Source: an uncultured Ruminococcus sp.
GTDB lineage: Bacteria; Bacillota; Clostridia; Oscillospirales; CAG-272
Direction: 5' to 3'
DNA length: 9,187 nt
Assembly (NCBI GenBank): GCA_902782785.1
Contig: CACZOH010000085.1
Span: forward strand, 1 to 9,187
In this document: positions 1 to 6,742 of the stretch, in pieces
Layout of the letters: each line of letters opens with the position of its first letter
How positions within the stretch are numbered: the stretch's first letter is position 1
The notes under the pieces: model-generated
Database searches by the model: none
The model's input: the letters and a program-made list of their open reading frames with translations, nothing else
What the model was told of the DNA's origin: nothing
Made by a program: the position numbers and the translations under genes

Positions 1-573
1 AAGTCCCGCGCCGCCGCTGTCAACGACGCCGGCTTCCTTAAGCACGTCGAGCAGATCGGGCGTTCTTTCAAGCGAACGGCGGAGCTCCGCTATAAGGTCG
101 CAGAAATATCCGTCAAGCGTGGTGTCCGCGTTGATGCGCGCGCCGGCGTATGAGACCGCGTCGCGGAAAACCGTCAGTATCGTTCCCTCAACGGGTACCG
201 ATACGGCGTTGTACGCCTCGGCGGAGCCTTTTTTCAGCGCTTCTCCGAAAGTCTCTATATCCGCGTCCTTCAGATCCTTCAAGCCCGCGGCGATACCCGC
301 GAATATCCTTGACAGTATAACGCCGGAGTTTCCTCTCGCGCCGAGGAGCATACCGTGCGCTATGCGCGCGGAGACCTCTCCGAGACCGCTCTGACCTTCC
401 GATACGGGAGCCGAAGCGCCCGAGTCTATCGTCATATACATATTGTCTCCCGTATCTCCGTCAGGTATCGGAAATACGTTCAGATCGTTCACTATCCCCT
501 TGTTAGCATACAGATTTTCGGCGCCGCCCTTGACCATATTTTCAAATAACGCGCCGTTTATCAATCTGTCCAT
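1..573 (-). CDS. fakA: DAK2-domain fatty acid kinase FakA (YloV family), N-terminal part, cut by the window edge
   Basis: Only the first 191 residues are present; reading runs off position 1 in frame. FakA, with an acyl-carrying FakB/DegV partner, phosphorylates exogenous fatty acids in the cytoplasm so they can enter phospholipid synthesis. The visible part is the ATP-binding DAK2 (DhaL-like) domain. Residues 31-45 carry the family motif NVFPIPDGDTGDNM with the Mg-ATP aspartates D38, D40 and D43. MLLGARGNSGVILS lies near 75-88, PVEGTILTV near 127-135, and the VDSGGAG turn at 184-190. The start codon at 573-571 has an AGAGGG ribosome site about 9 nt upstream, and the N-terminus aligns with the usual start of the family. 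It lies 59 nt downstream of the AI-2E-family gene on the same strand with no terminator between, so co-transcription is likely. Family recognition is strong. Full-length members are about 550 residues, so roughly two thirds is missing. Confidence 0.93.
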   Translation of the reverse strand, partial: MDRLINGALFENMVKGGAENLYANKGIVNDLNVFPIPDGDTGDNMYMTIDSGASAPVSEGQSGLGEVSARIAHGMLLGARGNSGVILSRIFAGIAAGLKDLKDADIETFGEALKKGSAEAYNAVSVPVEGTILTVFRDAVSYAGARINADTTLDGYFCDLIAELRRSLERTPDLLDVLKEAGVVDSGGAGL

Positions 574-632
574 TGTGTTAATCCCTCTCTCGTCTATTTA
601 TTTGCGCCGTTCTGCGCAGGTGGTATTCCTTT

Positions 633-1826
633 TTATTCCCCCTGGATCTCGTCTTCATCACGGGGTTCTTTATCAGTTTCCCGTTCTTCTTTATCTTCTT
701 TTTCGCCCTCTTCCCGTTCGCCTTTTTCCTCCTCGGGTTCCGGCTTATAGGGCTTGAAAACGTGTATCTTTCCGTGATCGTTAAGATCCTTTATTATCGC
801 AAGCGATATGGGAAGTCCGAAAAGTCCGATCGCGCCGAACAGCCTTGTGCCCACTATCATCGCGATAAGCGTCGCCACCGGATGCAGACCGACCTGATCG
901 CCCACTATCTTCGGCTCTATGAACTGTCTTATAACGGTTATAACGGCGTATATGACAAGAAGGCTTATGCCGCTTGCAAAATCGCCGGTTATAAACGATA
1001 TGAGCGCCCACGGAAGAAGCACCGTACCGGTCCCGACTATCGGCAGGATGTCGAGCAGAGCTATCAGAAGCGCAAGCAGGAATACGTTCTGCTGTCCCGT
1101 TATAAAGTGCATTATGAAGAAGCCGAGGAGCAGCTCGGCAAACGTGATGCCGAGGATGAGCGCGTAGGATCTTACGTATTTGAAAAGTATCTTTACCGTG
1201 TAGTCCTTCAGTTCCCTTACGAAATCCGCCGTCTTTTTGGGAAGCTGAGCGAGGCAGAAGCCCGTTATCTTGTCAAAATCCATTGAAATGAAGAACGTGG
1301 AGATTATCATTATGATAACGGAAACTATCATTCCCGGTATGCTCGTTATGAACGAAAGCGACGGGACGGCTTTTGAAACGAACCCCGTTATGCCGCTGTA
1401 AAGCGAATCGAAGAACGTTTTTGAGCCGGTGTTTATTTCAATGTTCAGGTTTGACAGAAAGCCTCTCAGCCTTTCGTAAGCCACCTCAAGGCTCGGCTTT
1501 ATCGTCGTTGTGAAGTATTCCGGCAAAGAGGTTATGAAGCCGGATACGGCGACGACTATCCTGCTTATGATAAACCAGGTGAGGACGCCGACCGTACAGA
1601 AGAAAAGCGTCGTTATTACCGCCGCCACCGGGCGTACGTGCTTTTTCAACCGCAGTTTTTCGGACAAAAGCTTTATCAAAGGATACAAAAGCGCGGCAAA
1701 AATGAAAGCGACGACAAAAGGCATTATCCAGTTGATCGCGTACTTGAAGAAGAAGTATATAAGCAGGATAATGACGGCGGCATACGCTGTCTTTATAAGA
1801 AAATCACGTTTTCTTTCCGTTGTCAT
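633..1826 (-). CDS. AI-2E family transporter-like membrane protein, closest in look to sporulation protein YtvI
   Basis: A 397-residue polytopic membrane protein of the AI-2E/PerM/YtvI superfamily. Hydrophobic segments lie near 13-50 (two helices), 66-90, 160-182, 218-242, 247-285 and 288-298, and a Gly-rich hydrophobic stretch near 317-345. A soluble loop at about 95-150 separates the first three from the rest, as is typical. Signature motifs are DILPIVGTG (259-267) and RQFIEPKIVGDQVGLHP (300-316) followed by a Gly-rich helix; this second block resembles Bacillus YtvI, whose role in sporulation is poorly defined. Family members have been linked to autoinducer-2 export or ion/proton antiport, so the substrate here is unknown. 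The start at 1826 has a GGAG site 6 nt upstream, behind the consensus promoter at 1945-1973. Oddity: residues 362-397 form a charged tail, 20 acidic and 7 basic of 36, absent from typical members. It is probably co-transcribed with fakA. Superfamily is sure; the YtvI assignment is less so. Confidence 0.88.
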   Translation of the reverse strand: MTTERKRDFLIKTAYAAVIILLIYFFFKYAINWIMPFVVAFIFAALLYPLIKLLSEKLRLKKHVRPVAAVITTLFFCTVGVLTWFIISRIVVAVSGFITSLPEYFTTTIKPSLEVAYERLRGFLSNLNIEINTGSKTFFDSLYSGITGFVSKAVPSLSFITSIPGMIVSVIIMIISTFFISMDFDKITGFCLAQLPKKTADFVRELKDYTVKILFKYVRSYALILGITFAELLLGFFIMHFITGQQNVFLLALLIALLDILPIVGTGTVLLPWALISFITGDFASGISLLVIYAVITVIRQFIEPKIVGDQVGLHPVATLIAMIVGTRLFGAIGLFGLPISLAIIKDLNDHGKIHVFKPYKPEPEEEKGEREEGEKEDKEERETDKEPRDEDEIQGE

Positions 1827-1944
1827 GTTTTGCTCCGTTCCTTTGGCTTTCTCTTAAGCGTTATCCTTTTCGCTTTGCGCCCGTTAATAAAATCGTGTCC
1901 GCATATAAGCCGTTTTCCGCACTTCCGATTTTACTCCAAAGTAC

Positions 1945-1973
1945 AGTATAACAGAATATTTCGCGTTTGTCAA
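1945..1973 (-). promoter_or_regulatory. SigA-type promoter for the YtvI-like/fakA pair
   Basis: Read on the minus strand, TTGACA (1973-1968), a 17-nt spacer, then TATACT (1950-1945): a perfect -35 and a one-mismatch -10. Expected transcription start is near 1938, leaving a leader of roughly 110 nt before the ATG at 1826. A second TTGACA lies 11 nt further upstream (1984-1979) without a matching -10 at proper spacing. Confidence 0.8.
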
Positions 1974-2012
1974 GAAAATGTCAAAATTATAGTAGATTTG
2001 CTCATAAATAAA

Positions 2013-2041
2013 TGATATAATGATATATGAAATGTGATATA
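2013..2041 (+). promoter_or_regulatory. LysR-gene upstream region: extended -10 element and three TGATATA heptamers
   Basis: TGATATA occurs at 2013-2019, 2021-2027 and 2035-2041. The first is part of TGATATAAT, a perfect extended -10 (TGnTATAAT, hexamer 2016-2021). The third forms a second, weaker one (TGATATAAC). No good -35 hexamer sits 16-18 nt upstream of either. The heptamers may therefore just be overlapping -10 elements, or they may be a regulator binding array between the divergent genes. The sequence alone does not decide. Confidence 0.5.
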
Positions 2042-2063
2042 ACACGGACGGTCATACGGTATT

Positions 2064-2990
2064 ATGAACATACTTTATATGAAATACGCGGTGGAGGTCG
2101 CAAAAACGGGCTCCATAAACAAAGCCGCGGATAATCTCTATATCGCCCAGCCTAACCTGAGCCGCGCGGTCAAGGAGCTTGAAAATTCGCTTGGAATAAC
2201 GGTTTTCAAACGCACGCCGAAGGGCATGACGCTGACGCACGACGGCGAGAAATTCATCCAGTACGCCGAGCATATACTGAGCGAGGTGGACGAGATGCAG
2301 GCGCTGTTCCACAAAGACAACAAAAACGAGATCACGTTTTCACTGTCCGCTCCGCGTTCCTGCTACATATCGCACGCGTTTGCGAATTTTGCCAAGCTCA
2401 TACCTTCAAACGTCAGGTCCGAGATATCGTACGAGGAAACAAACGCCCTGCGCACCGTGAACAATCTGATGCACGGCGGCTGCCGTCTCGGTATAATAAG
2501 ATACGCGACGGTGTATGACGATAAATTCAAGGAAATGCTTGACGAAAAGGGACTGCGCTACGAATTCATAAACGAATTCAGATACGATCTTATTATGAGT
2601 ATGTACAGCTCGCTTGCGATAAGAGAGCGGATATATAAGGACGATCTTCATCCGCTGATCGAAATAGCGCACGCCGACCCGTACGTTCCGACGCTGACGC
2701 TCTCCGAGATAAGGCGCACGGAGCTGCCGGACAACAAGGACAGGCGTATTTTCATATACGAGCGCGCAACGCAGTTCGAGCTGCTCCATACAAACCCCGA
2801 CACGTATATGTGGGTATCCGCCACGCCGCCGGACGTGCTTGAACGCTACGAGCTTGTGACAAAGACGTGCGAGGATAACGACAAGGTGTACCGCGACGTT
2901 CTGATATACAGAAACGGATACAGACTTACCGACTATGACAACTTGTTTATATCATGCTTACGTAATACGTTACAGGAATTACAAAAATAA
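2064..2990 (+). CDS. LysR-type transcriptional regulator
   Basis: A 308-residue protein with an N-terminal LysR winged helix-turn-helix. Residues 1-60 read like the family consensus: MNILYMKYAVEVAKTGSINK, then AADNLYIAQPNLSRAVKELE with the recognition helix near 28-40, then LGITVFKRTPKGMTLTHDGE. Residues 85-308 have the length of the usual periplasmic-binding-protein-like effector domain but weak resemblance to named subfamilies, so the ligand is unknown. Such proteins bind DNA as dimers or tetramers and commonly control a divergent neighbour; here that is the YtvI-like/fakA pair, so regulation of that pair is a reasonable guess. The start is set by homology, because the upstream GGACGG and ACGGT stretches make only a poor ribosome site. 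Translation may be weak, as is common for regulators. It converges on the minus-strand membrane protein gene at 3063. Confidence 0.92.
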   Translation: MNILYMKYAVEVAKTGSINKAADNLYIAQPNLSRAVKELENSLGITVFKRTPKGMTLTHDGEKFIQYAEHILSEVDEMQALFHKDNKNEITFSLSAPRSCYISHAFANFAKLIPSNVRSEISYEETNALRTVNNLMHGGCRLGIIRYATVYDDKFKEMLDEKGLRYEFINEFRYDLIMSMYSSLAIRERIYKDDLHPLIEIAHADPYVPTLTLSEIRRTELPDNKDRRIFIYERATQFELLHTNPDTYMWVSATPPDVLERYELVTKTCEDNDKVYRDVLIYRNGYRLTDYDNLFISCLRNTLQELQK

Positions 2991-3010
2991 ATTTGTAAAT
3001 TTTTATAATA

Positions 3011-3041
3011 ATAAAAAAGACCGCGGCAAAACGCCGCGGTC
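3011..3041 (-). terminator. Intrinsic terminator of the 3063-3653 gene
   Basis: A perfect 9-bp stem, GACCGCGGC (3019-3027) and GCCGCGGTC (3033-3041), with a 5-nt loop. On the minus strand the hairpin is followed at once by TTTTTTATTATTAT, the U-rich tail. On the plus strand no U-run follows, so it probably serves the LysR gene poorly or not at all. Confidence 0.85.
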
Positions 3042-3062
3042 CGGTGCTTCGGTAAATCCGTA

Positions 3063-3653
3063 TCAGGTGGTGCCGCGCCTGTCCTTGTCGGCATATTTGC
3101 CGCGTATCGCAAGCGCTATCACAAGGTCGTTTATGAATCTTGACGCGATGTCGTGTATAACATACACGAGATTTTCACGTCCTGCGCTGATGAACGCAAA
3201 GACGGCAAGAACGACGTCGAGCGTGAGCACGGCAAAAAATACGATCCACGTGTTCTTTTTGCCGAGATCCTTTTTGAACGTGAGCGTGAGAAGCGCCGCC
3301 GCTTTGACGGCCAGCAGTATTACGGAAGATACGAGGATGAAATTGAAAGCCATGTAGAAGCAGTCGACGGCGAGAAGCAGAAGAGTGACCGCGACGTTGA
3401 GATACATAAACGTTTTATACCAGCCCGCCGCTTTTTTACTGTAGGAATTCCATAAATACACGACAGATGCGAGGAGAGCCAGAACATTGAACACGTTGAC
3501 CGCGCCGTATAAGAACAGCGCCAGTCTGTTTATCTCCGGCGAGGACCCCGCCTGAGCGCCGGAAAACATTTTGACCGCGCTGTAGACGCTGAAGCAGATC
3601 AGAAGCGCCGCCAGTACAAAATGCACTATTACAACAGGACTTGTTTTTTTCAT
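3063..3653 (-). CDS. Hypothetical multi-pass membrane protein
   Basis: A 196-residue protein I do not recognise. It has about five hydrophobic helices near residues 6-28, 46-68, 83-103, 105-125 and 135-156, a possible amphipathic one near 168-184, and a basic C-terminal tail ending KYADKDRRGTT. A short polar loop at 30-42 separates the first two helices. No catalytic or transport motif is visible. The start at 3653 is well supported by a GGAGG site 5 nt upstream. The gene stands alone, with its own perfect consensus promoter (3695-3723) and terminator (3011-3041), which indicates a deliberately expressed monocistronic gene. It could be a small structural or stress membrane protein; no function is claimed. 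Confidence 0.8.
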   Translation of the reverse strand: MKKTSPVVIVHFVLAALLICFSVYSAVKMFSGAQAGSSPEINRLALFLYGAVNVFNVLALLASVVYLWNSYSKKAAGWYKTFMYLNVAVTLLLLAVDCFYMAFNFILVSSVILLAVKAAALLTLTFKKDLGKKNTWIVFFAVLTLDVVLAVFAFISAGRENLVYVIHDIASRFINDLVIALAIRGKYADKDRRGTT

Positions 3654-3694
3654 ATAAACCTCCGGAATACGTTTGCGGTCTTTGCCGCTGTCAT

Positions 3695-3723
3695 ATTATA
3701 TCACGGCGACGGGGCTGTGTCAA
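3695..3723 (-). promoter_or_regulatory. Perfect consensus SigA promoter for the 3063-3653 gene
   Basis: On the minus strand, TTGACA (3723-3718), 17-nt spacer, TATAAT (3700-3695): every hexamer base matches consensus and spacing is ideal. Expected start is near 3688, giving a leader of about 35 nt before the ATG at 3653. Confidence 0.9.
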
Positions 3724-3753
3724 GCCCATAGACAAAATCAAAAGCCGCGTATA

Positions 3754-3778
3754 CGGAAAAAAACGCCGTTTTTTTCCG
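3754..3778. repeat. Perfect 12-bp inverted repeat with A7 and T7 tracts
   Basis: CGG, seven A, CG on the left arm (3754-3765), a central C at 3766, then CG, seven T, CCG on the right arm (3767-3778). As RNA it can form an 11-bp hairpin with a 3-nt loop. It lies between two divergent genes, about 30 nt upstream of the minus-strand -35 and 127 nt upstream of the acyltransferase start. It may be a terminator of read-through, an operator or a bent-DNA element. For the plus-strand gene at 3906 I found no convincing promoter in 3779-3895. Confidence 0.6.
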
Positions 3779-3905
3779 GCCGGAGGACGAAAAAAGCGCC
3801 GATTTATTCTGCCGGGGCAATAATTTGGATTTCAAGCGGCAAAAAGCGGTTTAAGATTGTTATATATTTACGGTAGGATTATCTTATATTTTCACGGAGG
3901 ATGAA

Positions 3906-4997
3906 ATGACGGAAACGGTAGATACGGGCGTACAAAACGCTTTGAAAACAGACAGGAACAGCGGCATAGATCTGCTGAAAATCGTCGCCATGATGTTTAT
4001 CTGCATACTGCACGTATGCAATTTCGGAGGGATAACGCAGCATATATCGCTTCAGACGTACCCAGACAACCACCGTATGGTGATATTTCTGAAATGTCTT
4101 ACGTACTGCGCGGTGGATATATACGCGATGATAAGCGGATATCTCGGATACAATAAAAAATTCAAGCTTTCAAGACCCGTTATGATCTGGCTCGAGCTTG
4201 TTTTCTACACGCTTACGTGTACGCTTCTGATAACGCTTTTCAGCCCGGATATACTGCCGGAGAACGCGTGGTTCAAATCGGCTCTGCCGGTTATGAACGG
4301 CGAATACTGGTATATGACAGCATATTTCGGAATGGTGGTGCTCATGCCGTTTCTGAACGTGATCATACAGAAAACGAGCCTGAAAACGATGTCCTTCGTA
4401 CTTCTCGGCGTTTTCGTTTTCTACTGTACCGTACCCGCCGTGATGAACGTGTCCGTCTTCAATCTCGGAAGCGGATATTCAACGATATGGCTCTGCATCA
4501 TGTATATAACGGGCGGATATTTCGCACGGATCAGAAAGCCGCATCCGCTTATAACCTCCGCCGTTTTCGCCGCGTCCGTCATATTGACGTGGATCATAGA
4601 GCTCAACGGGTACGGCGATATAAGAAAATACACCTCGCCGACGATGGTATTGGCGGCGGCTTCGCTTCTTCTTACGTTTTCACGTATTAAGATAAACGTA
4701 AAATGGATAAAAAACGCCGTGTCCTTCGTCGCTCAGTCTACGCTCGGCATCTATATAATACACGTACACCTGTTTTTCTGGGAGAATTTTTTGAAAAACT
4801 GCGCGGAAAAATACGCAAAAGAAAACGTGTTCTTCCTGCTTCTTATGATAATTCTGCTCGCCTCGGCTATCTTCCTCGTATGTCTTGCCGTCGACGCGCT
4901 CCGACGCGGGCTGTTCTGGCTTTTGCATTTCAAACCGCTTTTGCAGAAGCTCGATAAGCTCCTTGAAAAAGCGTTCTCGAGGATAAAGCCGGAATAA
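3906..4997 (+). CDS. Acyltransferase-3 family membrane protein
   Basis: A 363-residue integral membrane protein of the acyltransferase-3 family (OafA-like), which O-acetylates or otherwise acylates cell-surface sugars at the membrane. The N-terminus has the family block RNSGIDLLKIVAMMFICILH (17-36) with the conserved Arg17 and His36 expected at the active site. DIYAMISGYL (71-80) follows, then GEYWYMTAYFGMVVLMPFLN (132-151), the usual central helix, and TLGIYIIHVHLFF (279-291), the usual last block. About ten hydrophobic helices span 22-345, and the C-terminus is basic and amphipathic (343-363). The acceptor cannot be told: no glycosyltransferase or polysaccharide genes are next to it. The start at 3906 has GGAGG 5 nt upstream (3896-3900); the ATG at 3901 is too close to that site. 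It appears monocistronic, ending at the hairpin 5019-5048. Confidence 0.88.
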   Translation: MTETVDTGVQNALKTDRNSGIDLLKIVAMMFICILHVCNFGGITQHISLQTYPDNHRMVIFLKCLTYCAVDIYAMISGYLGYNKKFKLSRPVMIWLELVFYTLTCTLLITLFSPDILPENAWFKSALPVMNGEYWYMTAYFGMVVLMPFLNVIIQKTSLKTMSFVLLGVFVFYCTVPAVMNVSVFNLGSGYSTIWLCIMYITGGYFARIRKPHPLITSAVFAASVILTWIIELNGYGDIRKYTSPTMVLAAASLLLTFSRIKINVKWIKNAVSFVAQSTLGIYIIHVHLFFWENFLKNCAEKYAKENVFFLLLMIILLASAIFLVCLAVDALRRGLFWLLHFKPLLQKLDKLLEKAFSRIKPE

Positions 4998-5018
4998 GCT
5001 TTAAATATGAGAAATAAT

Positions 5019-5048
5019 AAACGGACGGTCATTTTTTGCCGTCCGTTT
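5019..5048. terminator. Shared hairpin terminator between convergent units
   Basis: A 10-bp perfect stem, AAACGGACGG (5019-5028) and CCGTCCGTTT (5039-5048), with a 10-nt loop. It sits 21 nt after the acyltransferase stop and 9 nt after the radical SAM gene's stop. Both orientations end in UUU; the minus strand continues TTTATTATTTCTC, making termination of the rnhA operon the stronger case, with probable bidirectional use. Confidence 0.75.
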
Positions 5049-5057
5049 CGTCACGCA

Positions 5058-6071
5058 TCATTTTTGTCTTGCGCACAGGATATTTTCATACAGCTTTCCG
5101 TCGTTTGTAAAATAGTTGTACGATCTGCAGCCGCCGGCGCAGAGCATTCCGACCGGGCAGTCTGCGCATTTGCCCGTCAGCATTTCCGGCTTGAATCTGC
5201 GGTTATACGCAAACGCGTTTTCGTCGTTCCATATATCATATAACGAACGCTCCCGCAGGTTGCCCTCTATGAAATGCTCGTCGTACATGGATTCGCACCC
5301 GCGCACGTTTCCGACGCTGTCTATCCCGATCGACGTCAGTCCCGCGCCGCAGCCGCGGAAGACGGAGCCGGGAGCGCCGCGCAGAAGCGGCTCGTTTTCC
5401 GTATAATACCCTATATTATCCGCCGTCCCGATGGAAAACGGGGCGGTTTTCAGATTTTTCACGACAAAATCCATAACGTATCGCGCGTCGAAAGCCACGT
5501 CGACGCCGTTTTTCTTCGCGTTGCCCATGGGAGAGCAAGCCTGAAGCTGCCATGCGAAAATCGGGAAGCTTCTGAGCGTTTCATAAAACTCGGGCAGCCG
5601 TTTGTAATTGTCGGCGCGCAGGGCGCTTATGACGGACACCGGGATGCCGTTTTTTAAAAGCGTTTGTATCGCGGCAAACGCGCGTTTATAGCTTCCCGCC
5701 TGTCTGAAAGCGTCGTGAACGTCCTCCGGACCGTCGACCGATACGGCGACGGATTCGATTTTACATTCCTTAAGGTCGGATATGATCTTATCAGACATCG
5801 TATATCCGTTTGTTATTATGCAGACTTTAACGCCTCTGTCCGTAAGCGCGGAGACTATCGTTTTCCAGTCGCGCCGCATGAACACCTCGCCGCCTATCAT
5901 CGAAACGCGGCGGCAGCCGAGCTTTGAAAGCTGGAGCGCGACGTCTTTACATTCCTCTGTCGTAAGCTCGTTTTCGCGGGCTTTTCCGCCGCAGGAGCCG
6001 CAGTACGCGCACGAAAAACAGCACGCAAGCGTTATCTCCCACACGCAGCTTAAAAGCCTGTAACCGCTCAT
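5058..6071 (-). CDS. Radical SAM/SPASM enzyme, probable peptide or protein maturase
   Basis: 337 residues from the ATG at 6071; an in-frame ATG at 6089 would give 343. In the 343-residue numbering, the SAM-cluster motif is C23-x3-C27-x2-C30 (ACCFSCAYCGS), with the GGE motif at 66-68. The C-terminus has all seven SPASM cysteines in standard spacing: C247-x12-G-x4-C265, C308-x2-C311-x5-C317-x3-C321, then C339. That predicts one SAM cluster plus two auxiliary [4Fe-4S] clusters, as in sulfatase maturases and RiPP-modifying enzymes; the reaction itself is not predictable. There is no N-terminal RiPP recognition domain, since the cluster motif begins about 17 residues from the start. I prefer 6071 because its ATG overlaps the upstream stop as ATGA. 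Neither start has a good ribosome site (a weak GGGA lies 10 nt before 6071), so translational coupling is likely. The YAGP-motif protein directly upstream is the obvious candidate substrate. Confidence 0.9.
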   Translation of the reverse strand: MSGYRLLSCVWEITLACCFSCAYCGSCGGKARENELTTEECKDVALQLSKLGCRRVSMIGGEVFMRRDWKTIVSALTDRGVKVCIITNGYTMSDKIISDLKECKIESVAVSVDGPEDVHDAFRQAGSYKRAFAAIQTLLKNGIPVSVISALRADNYKRLPEFYETLRSFPIFAWQLQACSPMGNAKKNGVDVAFDARYVMDFVVKNLKTAPFSIGTADNIGYYTENEPLLRGAPGSVFRGCGAGLTSIGIDSVGNVRGCESMYDEHFIEGNLRERSLYDIWNDENAFAYNRRFKPEMLTGKCADCPVGMLCAGGCRSYNYFTNDGKLYENILCARQK

Positions 6072-6742
6072 TTCAGCAAGGTCCCGCATTCAGGACAGAA
6101 TTTTGAATCATATGTATTGATCGCGCCGCACGAAGGACAGACCGAGGACAGTTTGTTTCCGCATTTACCGCAGAAATTGGCGGTCTTCGGCATTTTTGCG
6201 CCGCATTTTCCGCATATTTTATCCTGCTCCTCCGGCTTCTTTGCCATATTCTGCTGATCGGTCATACTCATAAAACCGATACCGCCCCCGCTGTTCGGCT
6301 TCGGTCCCGCGTACGCCATCATGAACTGAGGCTGAAAGTACTGCGGTCCCGCGTAAACGGCGCCGTACCCGTTCACAGCCGATTCTCTGAAAGCTTTTTC
6401 AAGTCTTTCCTTCTCCGCGGCTTTTCCGGTTTTTTCCTCCGGCTCTTCGGATCTTTCCGGCTCTTCGGGTTCATCCGGTTCTTCAGGCTCTTCGGGCTCT
6501 TCGGGCTCTTCGGGTTCTTCGGGCTCTTCGGGTTCTTCGGGCTCTTCGGGTTCCTCCGGGTCGTCATCATTTATACCGAAATACTCGGGACCGGCGTAAA
6601 CGCAGACGAATTCCTCGGGCTTTGGCGGTATCTCCGCCGCTTCGGTTTCGGGCTCGCCGTCCAATTCGTCCATCATACCGGGACCGGCGTAAACGTCCTC
6701 AAACTCGCTGTCGTCATTTTTGTTCTCGGGATATTTTGCCAT
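6068..6742 (-). CDS. YAGP-motif, Pro-Glu-Glu repeat, double zinc-ribbon protein; candidate radical SAM substrate
   Basis: A 224-residue acidic, modular protein. Residues 1-61 hold two motifs, VYAGP (17-21) and VYAGPEYFG (48-56). Residues 62-103 are a low-complexity Pro-Glu-Glu tract starting with nine perfect PEE units. A short charged helix (104-120) follows, then VYAGPQYF (129-136) and AYAGP (143-147), then a Gly/Met-rich stretch. The C-terminus is a double zinc ribbon: C177, C180, C191, C194 and C202, C205, C216, C219. There is no signal peptide or membrane helix, so it is presumably cytoplasmic. The start is fixed by AGGAGG 9 nt upstream. It overlaps rnhA by 29 nt and ends in an ATGA overlap with the radical SAM gene. 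Zinc ribbons usually bind partners or nucleic acid. I infer that the repeated YAGP sites are targets of the downstream enzyme, with the ribbon or acidic tract as docking part. I do not recognise a named family. Confidence 0.85.
   Translation of the reverse strand: MAKYPENKNDDSEFEDVYAGPGMMDELDGEPETEAAEIPPKPEEFVCVYAGPEYFGINDDDPEEPEEPEEPEEPEEPEEPEEPEEPEEPDEPEEPERSEEPEEKTGKAAEKERLEKAFRESAVNGYGAVYAGPQYFQPQFMMAYAGPKPNSGGGIGFMSMTDQQNMAKKPEEQDKICGKCGAKMPKTANFCGKCGNKLSSVCPSCGAINTYDSKFCPECGTLLK
6434..6559 (-). repeat. Nine-base tandem repeat coding Pro-Glu-Glu
   Basis: A 9-bp unit (CCC GAA GAG or CCC GAA GAA on the coding strand) is repeated nine times without interruption of its PEE meaning. It then decays through PDE, PEE, PER, SEE and PEE. 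Because the unit is nine bases, gain or loss of units changes the linker length but never the frame. Confidence 0.92.

Noticed and set aside
603..618. TGCGC/GCGCA hairpin between the YtvI-like gene and fakA as a terminator
   Set aside because: Only 5 bp of stem, and the minus-strand continuation is A-rich, not U-rich.
762..1286. Plus-strand open frame of 174 codons
   Set aside because: Antisense shadow of the AI-2E-family gene; the Tyr/Arg-rich product has no start signal and no recognisable domain.
6373..6570. Minus-strand open frame rich in NPKSPK repeats
   Set aside because: A shifted-frame reading of the PEE repeat; the zinc-ribbon frame has the ribosome site, motifs and overlaps.
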